Origin: Antitrichia curtipendula
Lineage: Eukaryota; Streptophyta; Bryopsida; Hypnales; Leucodontaceae
Length of the DNA: 64,000 nucleotides
Assembly (NCBI GenBank): GCA_951230915.1
Contig: OX579637.1
Coordinates: 35,092,001-35,156,000 of the forward strand
Direction of reading: 5' to 3'
This document shows, in pieces, positions 1 to 11,847 of this stretch. The notes beneath the pieces are model-generated. The model searched no databases and was not told the DNA's origin. It saw only the letters and a program-made list of their open reading frames with translations. Within the stretch, counting starts at the first letter, position 1, and every line of letters starts with the position of its first letter. The position numbers and the translations under genes were made by a program.

Positions 1-1
1 G

Positions 2-715
2 TGGAACTCCCAGATGGTGGCACAAGGATACATCACCGGAACGAAGGTGGTCCTCATACTGACGGATTTCAAGGCCCGGATCGAGGAAGTGCTCAAGGAG
101 ATGCAGCAGCTGATCGGAAGCCTTGACCCGAACTTGCTCGACCAAGCCATGTTTGCGGACCTTCCGGGAGGGGAATTTCAAGAAACTCCAAGTGCCAGAA
201 CCTTGACGAAGAAGAAGAATCTAGAGATCCAAACTAGTCTGGTGACCTATCCGGAAGCCACGATGCCAAAGGCCGCGAGCACGCAGACCACCGTTCTGGA
301 GGAGTCATTCGGAAGGCAGGCGGTGGAGAACTTGTTTCCGCCTCTCCAGCTCACGGAGATGGAAGCCAAAGCCATAGCTGCAGCAAGTGTGAGAAACCCA
401 GCCCGGACCGATCCGGATAGGTTTATGCATATGCAAAACACTCTTCCTCCGGCAAATCCGGATAACACCGTCATCAACCTCACGGAGACACAATCTACAT
501 GACAGAAGCAAACAAGATTTGAGGAGCCGCTGGAGATCGAGGAGACGGAAGAGGAATCTGCCGAGTCCCACTCCCAATCCAAAGAAACGGACTCGGATCC
601 GCCCCAGATCCGAACTCAATCCGCAATAAAGAGGACTCCACCAAAGATGCCTATCCGGAAGTCAATACCGGCGAACCTGAGGGTTGGATCTTCAACGAAG
701 AAGCCCTGCAAATGA
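2..715 (+). pseudogene. E-family coiled-coil protein, C-terminal part (copy E1)
   Basis: This open frame runs in from the left edge, so its start lies outside the window. It carries one internal TGA at 500-502 and ends at a TGA at 713-715. The first 45 residues form an amphipathic helix (motif VVLILTDFKARIEEVLKEM) and match the same segment of E2 (3415-4719, minus) and E3 (43017-44546, minus). The later part is rich in Glu, Ser and Lys and includes a short NPARTDPDRFMHMQ block that E2 also has. No enzymatic motif is visible. The CCGGAT-rich DNA downstream matches the 3' flank of E2 in inverted orientation, so I read it as a repeat-borne gene. Its function is not recognised; a gag-like or accessory transposon protein is possible. 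Confidence 0.5.
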
Positions 716-1820
716 TGAGTGCGGGTTGTAGCCTTGGTAGTTAGGATTTTGTCTAGATAGCTATTTCCAAAACGGGTAACCCAGACTATGGGCCCTGAGT
801 TCCGGACTTTTAGATTGTCAACGGCTTTCCGGTCTTCCCGGAATGGTTATTAGGACCGTTAGCCGGATTTGCAGTTGGCCGTTGGCCGGGTTTTGTATTG
901 GCCGTTTGGCCGCTTTTTGGTTGTTTTTAAGGGCAGGCCGGCTTGTTGGCCTGTCATTTCTTTTCTTGTCATTTAATCGGAGCTTACCAAAGATCAATTT
1001 AATCATCTCTTTGCGTATCGCGTTTATGGTTGAGTTGCATACTAGTTTGTAAGTGAGAGTGTACAAGAGGGAGTCCGAATTCTTCGATTGACGGATACAT
1101 ATGCTTTGACGGAAGAGCTTTAGACGTGTGAAAGAGGAGCTGTGCGTGGTGCCTTTAATTTGCCGGAACGGTGATCCGGTGGAAGCCTGTTACGGGTGAG
1201 GGTGCGAGTCCGGAAGTCCAGGGAGGATTCCGTGCGGAGATAAGAAACCGCCAGAGGAATAATCCCAACCATTGGAAGGTCTGCCTACCTCCGGAGTTGT
1301 CGATAGCTAGGAAGTCAGTACTACAATCCGGAAAGTCTGGATCTGTCGTTGTAGTAAGGAGGATCTAATAAGGCCTTGTGTGACCTACTTTCTGGATAAG
1401 TCATTTGGAAGGTTGTGAGGGTACGGATTTCTTTGCTTGCTATTACAGTATAATTCTTGGGTGTTTGTTGTGGTTGTTAAGAATAGAGAGAGAGAGAGTA
1501 AGAATCAGGAGTGGTGAGTCCCTGCCCCTCGGAAAGATCAATAGTGGACCCCATGAGGGTAAAACAGGGGTATCTAAAACTAGTTACTTAGAGAGTCGGA
1601 ACCGAATTCTGGAAGAAGTCGGATCCGGACTAGAATCCGGATAATACTAGTTTCCGGAAGAGAAGCAATTGGTCGAACGGATTGCTTGGGGTGTTTAAGA
1701 AGGGAACCGGATACTCGAAACTTGAAGCAACACACTAGAATTCCCTGGGACGATAACTCGTATCATCTTACCACATTTTTGTGTTAAAGATACTTACGCG
1801 CTAACTACGCGTGTGACAAA
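716..1820 (+). repeat. CCGGAT-rich 3' flank of element E1
   Basis: This stretch has no convincing gene. It is dense in CCGGA/TCCGGAT words. About 1500-1580 (GTGAGTCCCTGCCCC, then GGTAAAACAGGGGTA) pairs in inverted orientation with about 2570-2650 beside E2. About 1780-1820 (GTGTTAAAGATACTTACG ... ACGCGTGTGAC) pairs with about 2330-2380. These inverted matches mark it as the shared 3' region of the E family rather than host DNA. Confidence 0.55.
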
Positions 1821-2334
1821 GTAAATCAAAGGATAGGGGTCGAACTAAATATTATTTTATTTAAAGCCCTCTGAATCTGTTTAGGATGTGATATATGATT
1901 ACAAAGCCTGTCTTTAGTGTCCTAATTATGAAGCAAGTGTTTTCTAAGACTACAGGATCCTATAATCCTATAATTCTCAATTATTGTAAGAGACCCAAAG
2001 GGTAAGCAAACTATAGAAAATATATGGTACTACTATATGAAAGTATTGAATCACGTCAGTGGAATCTACATGAAACATTCATAATCACAAGGTATAAATG
2101 CATATGAAGGTAGCCGAACTATAGTTTCAAAACTTGATCAGATCGATCTGTCATGAACTCTAACATCTAATCAATTCCTCGGCAATAATAATCATAATAA
2201 ACTTCATGATATTCAAGTACCGTATTTCTTACTAAAGAAGACATCCCTCTATGAAAGGGTAGCCCACAAATATTAAATCTAATATGCTCTTTGAGATTCT
2301 TAACTTAATCTTGCACTGAACACCAAATTCAGTG
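1821..2334. other. Spacer between E1 and E2, no gene seen
   Basis: AT-rich sequence lying between the convergent 3' ends of E1 and E2. I see no open frame, repeat or RNA structure that can be supported. Confidence 0.4.
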
Positions 2335-3414
2335 TCGTACGCGTAATCTAGAGGTAAGCACCTTTAACACACAATTGTGGTTAGATGATATGAAAAATCG
2401 TCCCAAGGACTCTACTATGTTGCTATAAATTTTGATTTATTCGGATTATCTCTAAAACAACCCAAAGGAATCCAAAACCTCTTTCCCCGCTTCCGGAAAT
2501 TACTTCTTTTCGGATTCTGATCCAGATCCGTCCTCTTCCGAAATCCGGATACAATCACTCATTGGTTTGTTGTACCCTTGTTTTACCTTCAGGGGGTCCA
2601 CTTTTGCTCTTTAAAGGGTCAGGGACTCCACCACTTATCGACCACACACTCTAACTTCTATAAAACAACCCAAGACACTCAACAGATCTAAATGTTGCAA
2701 CGAAGTAGGTTTCCATCTCCTCACGACTTTCCGGATGGCCTATCCGGGAAGCAGGTCACACAGAATCCTGTCTCTCCTCTCCACTACAACGACAGATACA
2801 TAACTATCCGGATTCAACACAAAAAGAAGTTTGAAAGGAATTGGTCTAAAACTGCAGTTGGCAGATCTTCCGGTAGGCGGGGGTTTTCCTCCTGGCAGTT
2901 GCTTAACTCCGCACGGAACCACTTCTAGTTCCGGAACCTCACCCTCACCACTCCAATCGGATTACCGTTCCAGTAGTTTAAAGATTCTAAATGCGCAAGT
3001 CCTACAGATCCGACCTAGCTCCGTTATAGATCCTCCTTTACTGTCTCACTCCAAACAATTATGGAATCCGGATTCCTCCTTCCCGGTTCCTCACAACTCA
3101 CAAAATACACAAACACACCGCTTAAGTCCTCCAAACAATACTTAGAGCCTGGAAAGTCCACTTAGTGGCTCGGATCAAAGTAAGGAAAGTGAAATGAAAA
3201 CTTGAAATTGCATAAGGATGGAATGAATGAGCAACAGACTTGCTCACCATTTAAAAACTAAAAGCAGAAAGCAAAAAGGGAATCAAAAATCACGCTAACC
3301 AACCACAAAAGCATCCGAGATATCCGAAATGCTAATGAAAGTTATCCCTAAAATTCCGGAGATGGGCCCACATACGAAAAATCCGTTTCGTAAAACCCTA
3401 AAGTCTAAAATTAA
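2335..3414 (-). repeat. CCGGAT-rich 3' flank of element E2
   Basis: Rich in TCCGGAT words on both strands. It is the inverted counterpart of the E1 3' flank and resembles the E3 3' flank at 41980-43016. Short open frames here follow the CCGGAT periodicity and are not supported as genes. Confidence 0.5.
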
Positions 3415-4719
3415 CTATCTAAATCCTACTACCTTTGGCTTCTTCGAGCTGCTCCATGACTGCGCCAATGATGTCCTCGTCCTAGTCTTCGGCAGCGGCG
3501 TGTGCTTTCCGGCCGCTCAAGTCTGGATCTTCCGCTTCTTTGGTGGCAAATCTTTCTCCTCATCCGTCTCCGTGGCGGATTGCGTCTCGAAGTCCTCTTT
3601 CTTGGATTCAAGAATCTCCATCTCCCGGATTGGCGAGTCCAAGTCGATTGGCTCGTCGGCAGGCTTCGGCGATGATGGCTTCGCTGGAGTCTCCTCCTAC
3701 ATATGGACGAAGTTGTCCGGGTGGGTCTTGGCCGGATTCTCCACAGCTCCAATCCGGTTGAACAGATTATCCCTAATCTGCTTTCCTTCCTCCGGCGTCT
3801 GAGTCTGAGTTGGCGTGGAAGTTCCGCCCTACTCCGGAACATTCTACTTATCCCCCTGATTCTGGACCAGAGAGTATGTTCTCTGAGTCAACCATTCGTG
3901 CTGCACATGTGGCTTCAGGAGAGATTGCAGTCTTCCTGGTTGTGACAGGACCAGAATCCCCACAACTAGTTTTGGCGGAGTCTAGAGATATGGATTGGTG
4001 GTGAGGTCTTCTTCCGGAAAAGTCGAGAAGTCCATCACCTTGTTCGGATTGACGCGTGCTACCAAGGACTGCATCTCCTGGAATACCTTCTGCATCTGGG
4101 CTTCAAAATCCATGAGAATCATTACGATCTTGGATCCGGCCACATGTCCTTCCGTTACTAGTTGGGCGTTGTAGAGCCTCGCCTTGTTGGCGACATCCGC
4201 CGGTTGGTCAATCAGGGCCTGGAGGTTCTGGACCAGCTGCATGGCGTCCCTCTCGTTCTTTAGGGCCGCCTTGCACTCTCTTTGTGCCCAGTTCTTCCGA
4301 CTTTCCACCTCCTCTCGGCTTTTCTCTAAAGCCCGGATCTGATCGTCTTTTTGATGTATGACTTCCGGATTCGGCCTCCGCCTAATCTCCTCTATGATTT
4401 TTTCGGGTGGCACGTTCAGCTCTGTCGCCACCTCCTCCATGAATTGGATGACCTTGTGGTGTAGGTTCCGGGCTTGATGCATCTAGTCAAACCCGATGTT
4501 GAAGAATTCCCTGAGAGGCGGCTTCTCTTCTTCCAGTACTAAGCTTGGTTCCACTGGTTCCGTCTCAAGTTGCTTCCCCCGTGAATCTGGATCCGTGGAT
4601 TTCCGCCTGGGCTTCTTCCGCTCCAAGGCTCCCTCTTCCGGATCCTCTTTTGGATCCTCCTCCTCCTCAGGAATTGGCTCGTCCTCCTCTAGTTCATGAT
4701 TTAGGATGAGATAAAACAC
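3415..4719 (-). pseudogene. E-family coiled-coil protein, 5'-truncated (copy E2)
   Basis: Minus-strand relic readable in one frame for about 1.3 kb with no frameshift but about six internal stops, almost all TAG (4483-4485, 3982-3984, two near 3840-3860, 3697-3699, and a TGA near 3510). Order of regions: an acidic Glu/Pro segment (EEDEPIPEEEEDPKED), a long coiled coil around DQIRALEKSREEVESRK, the block IVMILMDFEAQMQKVFQEM shared with E1 and E3, and an NPAKTHPDNFVHM block. The TAG at 3697-3699 sits where E1 has Gln. The 5' end is missing compared with E3 and abuts the WCHIDK copy 1 frame at about 4713. No catalytic motif is seen. Confidence 0.55.
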
Positions 4720-6842
4720 GGAAACGGCAAGGCCAGAAGCAACCCAAACGCGTCTAAGTCTTACAAAATCCCACCAAACTTGCTTTCAAAGGATGGCAAG
4801 AGATACCTGATCCATGGACTATGGAAACTTGTGCCTCATACATTGAGTGGTGCCACATTGGCAAATCCTTCCCAGAAGATCGGTATAATCATCACCGCAG
4901 ATTCAACAAGGCCAATTTGAGGTATTGCACGGATGATGCGTTCAAGAATCGATGCATTGACGTGTACCAAGTGCTATACGACCGAGCCATCGTGGAGCGA
5001 AACGAAGTTCATCTTTTCATTGCACAAGGTGTACATGCAGAGGTCAAACTTGGGAAGAGAGTGGACTGGTCCACTGTGGTGGAAAGAGGGAACAAAATCA
5101 AAGTTCCACACCCCACCAACGGATTCATCCCGATGGATGAACGAAGGTATCCAGAGGGCGGATTGAGCTATTCCAGGACAATAGTAGAAGCGCCTCAAAA
5201 CAATTACGTGACGGAAGACTCCACTACAGACAATGACTCGGATGGCACACGTACACCTGCACGGCCACCAACTCTTCGAAGGCAGCAACGCATCAAAGAC
5301 GAATGGCCCTACAAATGGGTGAGAATGACCAAGAAGAAGAAGCTCTGCAGCCAATGCAAGAAGAAATAGGTGTGGAGGTGGACATGGTTGAGAGCTTGAA
5401 GAAGGAGCTGAATGACAAGATCACCAAAATTCAAGGACTATATGAAGATAGTCACAAATTGAGGGTAGAGTTGGAAGATAAGAACAATATCATCACCCGA
5501 CAATCCCAAGAAATTCGTCGCTTACAATGTGCTCTTCAAGCGACTTCAATAACTAATGAAGCTCGTTCTACGGTCGTGGAAGTTCAAGGTATTCCTACAA
5601 CGGACGTTGTAGCAGAGGACAAAGACCTCCCATCCCTTCATGCACGGAATGTGGTACTTCAAGAGCGGTTAGATGCATTGGTCTCGCAATATTATCAATG
5701 GAAGTTGGCATGTGCGTTCACCGTGGATAGGAGCCGGCAAATGGCTGCGGAATTCACTAAAATTTTCAACACGTATTTTGAACACAATCAAGAACGCGTC
5801 TTTGGCTTAACTTCTTGGAAATCTGCAGAAGACTTCTTCCAACCCGATAAAATGGCGACAAAAGTCATCTCCGGAAACTAAACTGTCATTGATTGGGCTA
5901 AAAGCGGTTGGGATTTTCAGAATGCATTGTTTGCCCATGTGACCGTTCCCAATAAATTGTTATGGCCAAAACCGTCTGCCTTTGTTGATGACGGAACTCA
6001 ATGCATCATTTGTTTAAATAACTTTGGTCCGGAAGGTGGAATACATTTGGACACGTGCGGGCACTTGTATCACCCAATTTGCTTGATCAGCTTAATGGTC
6101 AACCGTAGACGTTGCGCAGTGTGCAAGGCTCCTTCCACGAGCGTTTATAGAATTGTTTGGCTTGGTCGAATTCATGCCACTAAGTTGGGAATTTGATGCC
6201 TCCAATGTGCCTGACCATTTTAGCAAATGGGGAGAAGACCTTATTTGGAATTGGCGTTACAAGTACCATTCATTGGAGAAGTCACAACTTTGTGATCAAT
6301 GGGGTTGGGAAACTGATCCAGATGTAGTTGTCAGTGTATGTCACAACTTGATTAAAGGCACGTCGGAAGTGAGCCAAGGACAAAGGAATTTCTTCTTCCA
6401 ATGCTTCAACGGTTATTGGGATGAAAATGAGAAGAAATTTCGATTTGGCCCCACCCCCAAGAACTGGCTCTGGGATAAAGAAGGAGTGCGTGTTAATGAA
6501 GACGAGGTAGTTGATGTTGAGAGCGACAACGGATACGAAATGCCCAGTCCACGGGAAAGAGTCATGATGTCGAAATCCAAGTGGAGAAACCAATTCAAAC
6601 TTGATGTCGTAGATTTTTTGTTGGACCAACACAGTCCGCAAACGCGTCAAGCCCTTCAACAGCTCCAGCAATCCCAAGTTTTGAGGTCCGTATTAGAGGA
6701 GGATGGGCCTGCTAGGCGAACCCGGTTTGCAATACGAAGGATTCGTTTGGGCTCCGATGAAGACCACATTCCCCAAAGCGGTACATATGACAATGAAGCA
6801 AGTCCAAGTGGCACTGCTATTAGTCCTATGGAAGTTGAATAA
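4713..6842 (+). pseudogene. WCHIDK-domain / coiled-coil / RING-H2 protein, copy 1
   Basis: A decayed member of a family with five copies here. The 5' end is cut by element E2. The readable frame starts near 4713 (basic segment, TAA at 4755) and continues through FKGWQEIPDPW and YIEWCHIGKSFP. The Cys pattern LRYC ... RCIDVYQVLYD and the VDWSTV tail are shared with the other copies. After a frame change near 5303-5369 comes a coiled coil (ESLKKELNDKITKIQ). A TAA at 5879 is followed by a RING-H2 finger (CIIC, CGHLYHPIC, CAVC; about 6001-6135). After a second frame change near 6150-6190 the C-terminal domain (WGEDLIWNW) runs to the TAA at 6840. RING-H2 fingers commonly bind ubiquitin E2 enzymes, so the intact ancestor may have been an E3 ligase. 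The rest is unrecognised. Confidence 0.6.
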
Positions 6843-6892
6843 GCGTACTTGTTCATACTTGAGGCATAATAGAAAAAAATAGATACAAATAC

Positions 6893-7320
6893 TTCCGGGG
6901 GCAAATCACGTCCAAAAATCGGACGTCTGGACGTAGTGGCCACCGTCCGACGAACGCAGACAACCAGACGAGCGGACGTCCGGACGTAGTGGCCACCGTC
7001 CGACGGACGCAGACTACCGGACAAGCGGACGGGCGCACGGCGAACAGTGCGGACGGTGCGGACAACCGGATGGCGAACGGCGGTTGGCCAACGGGCAGTT
7101 TGATTCGGACGATCCGACCGTCCGATCAAGTGGACGGTCAGATTGTCCGATCGATCGGACGATCCGGCCGCCCGATCAAGCGGACGGTCAGACCGTCCGA
7201 TCGAGCGGACAATAGGTTCGTCCGATCAATTGGACGACCGAGTCCGCTTTGGAAGGTTTGGGAGGGCGTCCGCCGCCGGACCTACTTTAGATTTGGTTGC
7301 GGACGGGTATAAAGGCGGAC
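6893..7320. repeat. GC-rich array A1, word GGACG/CCGTCC
   Basis: An abrupt GC-rich block in AT-rich surroundings, built from GGACG, CGTCCG and GTCCGATC words in both orientations. A roughly 52-bp unit is duplicated in tandem at about 6922-6974 and 6974-7026 (core ACGTAGTGGCCACCGTCCGA). It ends just upstream of WCHIDK copy 2. The same word occurs in A2 (11281-11562) and A3 (17925-18195). Confidence 0.75.
7308..7313 (+). promoter_or_regulatory. TATA box of WCHIDK copy 2
   Basis: TATAAA is set between two array words (GGACGGG before it, GGCGGAC after it). It lies about 155 bp upstream of the ATG at 7465. This placement matches the TATA boxes of WCHIDK copies 3 and 5 inside their own arrays. Confidence 0.5.
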
Positions 7321-7464
7321 AGCCCTTCCATTCTTCCTCACGTCTTCTCTCCATTTTAGAAGTGGAACCCATGTCGGAAGTTACAACCGTTGCTTCATTG
7401 TGCTGGTTGCTTCTATACGGGTGGAGAGTGAGGTTATTTATTTTGATATCACTTGTCATCAATC

Positions 7465-10400
7465 ATGACAACGGAAGGTACAAGCAAGGGTACTGGAGCG
7501 ATGACTTCAAGAGGAGGCAATCCCGGGAAGACAAAATCAAAGGGGGTTGCACACGAGCTGCACTAGGACATTTTAGATGATCCAAATATCAAAGTGGAGA
7601 GCGAATGGGAGAAGGAGGAAGAAACTTATTGGACCTCCAAAATGTGCAAAAAATATGTGAAAATGTATCACATCGACAAGTTGTGGCCTCGTGAGGTCCA
7701 CATTATTCACACACGAGGTTTCTGTTGCAAGCCATCGAATTGCAAGGATGGACATTTTGTCCATCGATCACTTGAGGTTTGGCATGCCCTCTTCGGGGAC
7801 AAATCAATGAGTAAGGGTCTCATAAACTATAGTGTGGCCTCTATGGTGTATGCTGAGCTCATATTGGCTCGGAAGGTGGACTGGAGTACATATCCAACAA
7901 CAACTGCGGCTCCGCTTTTGCTTAGAGTAAGGCAAAAAGATATTCCGGATTTGTATGATCCAAAGGCAAGTCCAAGTGAGGCACCAAAATCACAGAAGTG
8001 ACAAAAACATGGTTTAATGCAGGTTAAAAAGAGATCATGGAGAGGGGAAATATTGGAGTACATTTGGATTCTACAAAGATTCCAACTACAATGTCAAATG
8101 TCACGGTGGAAGGTATTGACGGAGAGGTGTTTTTAACTCTTCGGGCGGATTGGATATGCACACGCAATTTTACATCCGTGGGTGAACAAAGTGGTGCTTC
8201 AAGCATGCGGCCCGTGAAGGAGGAACCGGTGGCCCCGTTTGCACCACAAAAACGTCGGGAAGAGGTTCGTCCCAAACCAATGGCAAGGGCCATTGCATCA
8301 ATTGATAATATCATAGCGAGCGATTCCACAAATTTTATGACACAAGTACCTTGCAATCAAGACTTACCAACCACACCGAGCCCCGTATTGAGCCCCGTAT
8401 TGGGCACCGTATTAAGCCCCATGTTGCACCCCGTATCGAGCCCAAGAGTTGAAGGGCAGATGTTGCCAAAAAATAGAAAGCAACTTGATGGCATGACGCA
8501 AAATGTGTCCATTGATGACAATCCTTTGGATAAGAGCTCTTCGCATTTGTCAACTCAAAATACGGCACAATTGGAGGATCTTTGTCATTTGCCAATGGCG
8601 AGTGAATTAGAGAGCTTGTTGGAAGCTTCTTATTTCTTTAGGGCACATCAACAAGACATCTCTCTTCAACCAAACCAAGTAGTCGAGACAAATGAGGCCG
8701 GTCCTAGTAACCCCGCAAACGAGGCCGGACCAAGTAATCCCTTCGCTGAATACAGTGATCAATGGCCCACTTTTGTGATCACCTCAAAAAGATTGTCGGT
8801 TACAGCTAAATTTGTAGCTAGCATTGCCCCCAAACTTATGGAAGTTGCTTAGGAATTCACCAAATCCAGGCCTGAGTTGGTGGAAGGTGCCTTGTCGTTT
8901 TGGGATTTCGTCACGTCTATAAAACCATTATTGGAGGAGCGGGTCGAAAATAATCGCAAGCTGCACATCTTGAATGAAGAGAATGAGAAATACAATGCCT
9001 TGAAGGTAGAGCACGAGAAATTGAAAGAAGACCACAAGCAACTGCTTGGTGCATTCACAGGAGTGTGCGCTAATTATGAAAGATTTGCGAACGCAAAGGA
9101 TCGCCGATATGACGCTCTTATTTCTCAAATGGAATTTATCGAAATATTAGAGTACAAAATTGTAGTGCTCAAGCAAAAGAATTTCAAGGATGGGGGATGT
9201 GTTCTTCCCAAGACCGGCGGAGCCGTGCTTATAGAAGCGGTTGAGGAAAACAACCAAAATATCCGAAACCGCCATGGATAATCCTCCTCCCACATTCCGA
9301 GACGCGTCCATGCAAACGGAAGGCCACGAGTTTGAAGAGGTGAAGCATGAACTAGAGTCGGTAACTCAACAAAACGTCTATTTAAAGGCACAGTATCAAA
9401 AAATGATGCAAGTAGTGGAGCTAGATAAATGCTTGCCAAAGAGCAGTTCCGACACTCGTTGGTTGACGTGGGTTCAAAAACTACAAGACAAACCGTCTGT
9501 AGTAACCCGAGCAATGAAGGGGCTTCTCAAATTAGCCATGAAGTCGAAGGAGCAATGCGATGCCATTTCCTCCAACCTCCTATCTATTAGAAGGATGTTT
9601 GAGGTACATCATAAGGGTTCAATTGACATCACATATTGGGGGGACATGGCGGCAATGTTTGAGCGATTGAATGACGCGCAAAAGATTGCGTCAAAGTCCA
9701 TCAATTAGACCTTGGAAGTAGAAGAAGGTTGGGCCCCTTACAACACGCATTCAGCGCACATCAAAGAGGTAGACAAGATAGTAGTGCATGGTGAAAGTTC
9801 AAATACGGAACTAATGGAGGGTAAATGCAGCCTTTGTCTAAATCATTTTGGTCCCGAGGGCGCCTTAATCATGGGCCAATGTCGCCACACTTACCATATC
9901 ACGTGTATGGTGAAATCATCCTTTGTTCAGTCAGTTTGTCTCGAGTGTCGTTCTCCTTTGAGCCCTAGATTTTACGAAATGGTTGGGCACGAGGAGAGCA
10001 TGCCCCCTAGCCACGAACACAATCGATGGACCCTTCCACTTGACCAAAAGCTATTTCTATTCCAAAATTACATTCATTGGGGGCGACCTCTCATTTGGAA
10101 TGCGCAAAAACTCATGCATGATGTTTGTGAGAACTACAATGACGAATTGGATGACTTTGACTGGATGACGCGCAATAGAGAGGTGGAGTTGCGGGCCAGG
10201 GGTATTGAAGACTTGGAGGCTCAAGAATTGTTTTGTCGTAGCATGGGGGGACACTGGAGCATCTCACATCAAAAGTTCTTCCGGTTTCCTGAAAAAGAAG
10301 TGTGGAAGGAGAAGATGGCGTCTGCATAGAAGTGCAACCATCCCAAGAGTTCAATGAGCAGTACGGAGCATACAATCACAGCTTAATAGGGAGGGCCCTA

Positions 10401-10880
10401 TTCTTATCAAAATTGGAAGAAGCTGCGCAAGTTCGTGCTGCTTTTAATGTAGATGGGCTATCAAGCACAAAACATGCACTTGTAGAGGTGGCAAGTGCAT
10501 TTGATAAGAGGATCACCGACATTATAACGATGTGGAGGACTTTTCTACATGGCGCAGGGCAAGCGATCTCGTTGACCCCTCGAGATGATGACAAAGCGGT
10601 AAATGCTATGATAGAAAAGATTTAATTGGCTTTGAAAGTGTTAAAGGCAGAGGAAGTAGATTTGTCTCCCACAAGGAAAAATAAACGGAAGATGGAAAAC
10701 GAAGATGACTACTCCGTAGAAACCAAACGACAATTCATCGCCGTGGACATGGAAGTTCGATCAGGAGGGGGCACAGCCTTCGGGTCGGATGGTCCTCAAA
10801 CTCGTAGAGCAAGTCGAAGACTTAAGGAACAAGAGGGCGCCTCTCATATTTCCGCAAACGGTAGCGATGATGCAAAATAG
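7465..10880 (+). pseudogene. WCHIDK-domain / coiled-coil / RING-H2 protein, copy 2 (longest)
   Basis: The most complete copy. The start is ATG 7465, the first Met in frame with the conserved domain, and a TAG follows at 7564. The N-terminal domain reads YWTSKMCKKYVKMYHIDKLWP, then FVHRSLEVW, then MVYAELILARKVDWSTY, ending at TGA 7999. The frame changes near 8020 into a Ser/Pro-rich linker with repeated SPVL units (8370-8450), a TAG at 8850 and a long coiled coil (about 8877-9200). After a change near 9241 comes a second coil, a TAG at 9706, then the RING-H2 finger CSLC / CRHTYHITC / CLEC (about 9829-9955) and the C-terminal domain with WGRPLIWN. The last part (10302-10880) is acidic and basic low-complexity sequence. 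The intact ancestor could have been a ubiquitin ligase. It cannot make that protein now. Confidence 0.65.
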
Positions 10881-11280
10881 TGTTTGTATTAGAGGGGTTA
10901 ACCAATGAAATTTGTTTTGTACTTATTTGAATCTCATGAGGATTCAATATTAGTAATGCACAACACTCATGGTATGTCATGAGTTGCTTTTAATTAATGT
11001 ATAAATATTTATGCAATACAAATATGTTTGGATTTGTTTTTTCATCATGATAAATTTTGCCTTATTTATTTGTCAAATATGTTTCTTTTGTGTACCTATT
11101 GGAGAAGATCATACCTATTGTACATTTGTACAAGATCATTTCATGTTATTGTTATGTTATCTTCTATAACCCCGTGCCTACAAATCACCCATTTTCATTT
11201 GCATACACTTCTATTCGCCTAATCCACTTGTTCTCTTGTTTGCACACTTCAAACATCTTACCGAAATTGTAAAAAACGGT
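10881..11280. other. AT-rich 3' flank of WCHIDK copy 2
   Basis: AT-rich sequence between the end of WCHIDK copy 2 and array A2. Short open frames are present, but nothing supports a gene. Confidence 0.4.
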
Positions 11281-11562
11281 TGTCCGTTCAACAGGCTGTA
11301 GGTGGGCCCGGCCGCCCGGCCGTCGCCCACTGTCTGCCGCCTGTCCGTCCGCCCAACCGACGGCCTAGATTCCCGTCCGCCGACCGTCCATCCGGTGATC
11401 TGACGGCCCAGATTCCCGTCCACCAGTTCGCCCATCCGCTGATCCGACGGCTTAGATTCCTGTCCGCCGTCCGCTCGTCCGCTGTCCCGACGGCCCAAAT
11501 TCTCGTCCGCCGTCCGCTGTTCCGACTGCCCAACTGGCCGTCCGCCGTCCGCCTGACCGTTG
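11281..11562. repeat. GC-rich array A2, word CCGTCCG
   Basis: About 280 bp of CCGTCCGCC/GACGGCC words with repeated GATTCCCGTCC. Nearly all words read CGTCC on the plus strand, while A1 contains both GGACG and CCGTCC. A1 and A2 therefore bracket WCHIDK copy 2. A2 ends just before the hAT1 gene, so it could equally be that gene's 5' array. Confidence 0.7.
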
Positions 11563-11847
11563 TAGGAGGATTCTTTTTTTTTCCCATATTCAACGATCAC
11601 AAACAGATGGAGACTATAAGTGTCCTGAAATTGACATTTACAAGCACTTCTAAGAAACTAAACGTTAAGATTTCCAAGGGCTAGGAGCTGCAATTTTTTG
11701 CGTCCCTTGCTTGGTAATGCATAGTTCAGTGGAAAGGGGGGCCTTGTTTTCCAAGGCTTTGTGCATAAACATTGAACGATTTTATCCAATTGTTATCATT
11801 ACGTTTTGAATTTAGGGTTTCAATATACAGAGCCTAAAACAGCCACC

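Noticed and set aside
3429..3842. Arg-rich minus-strand frame of 137 codons
   Set aside because: It is a shifted reading of the E2 C-terminal region. The E2 frame itself matches E1.
6893..7320. Array A1 as protein-coding exon or CpG-island promoter of a host gene
   Set aside because: Frames through it are compositional, and the same words recur next to every member of one repeat family.
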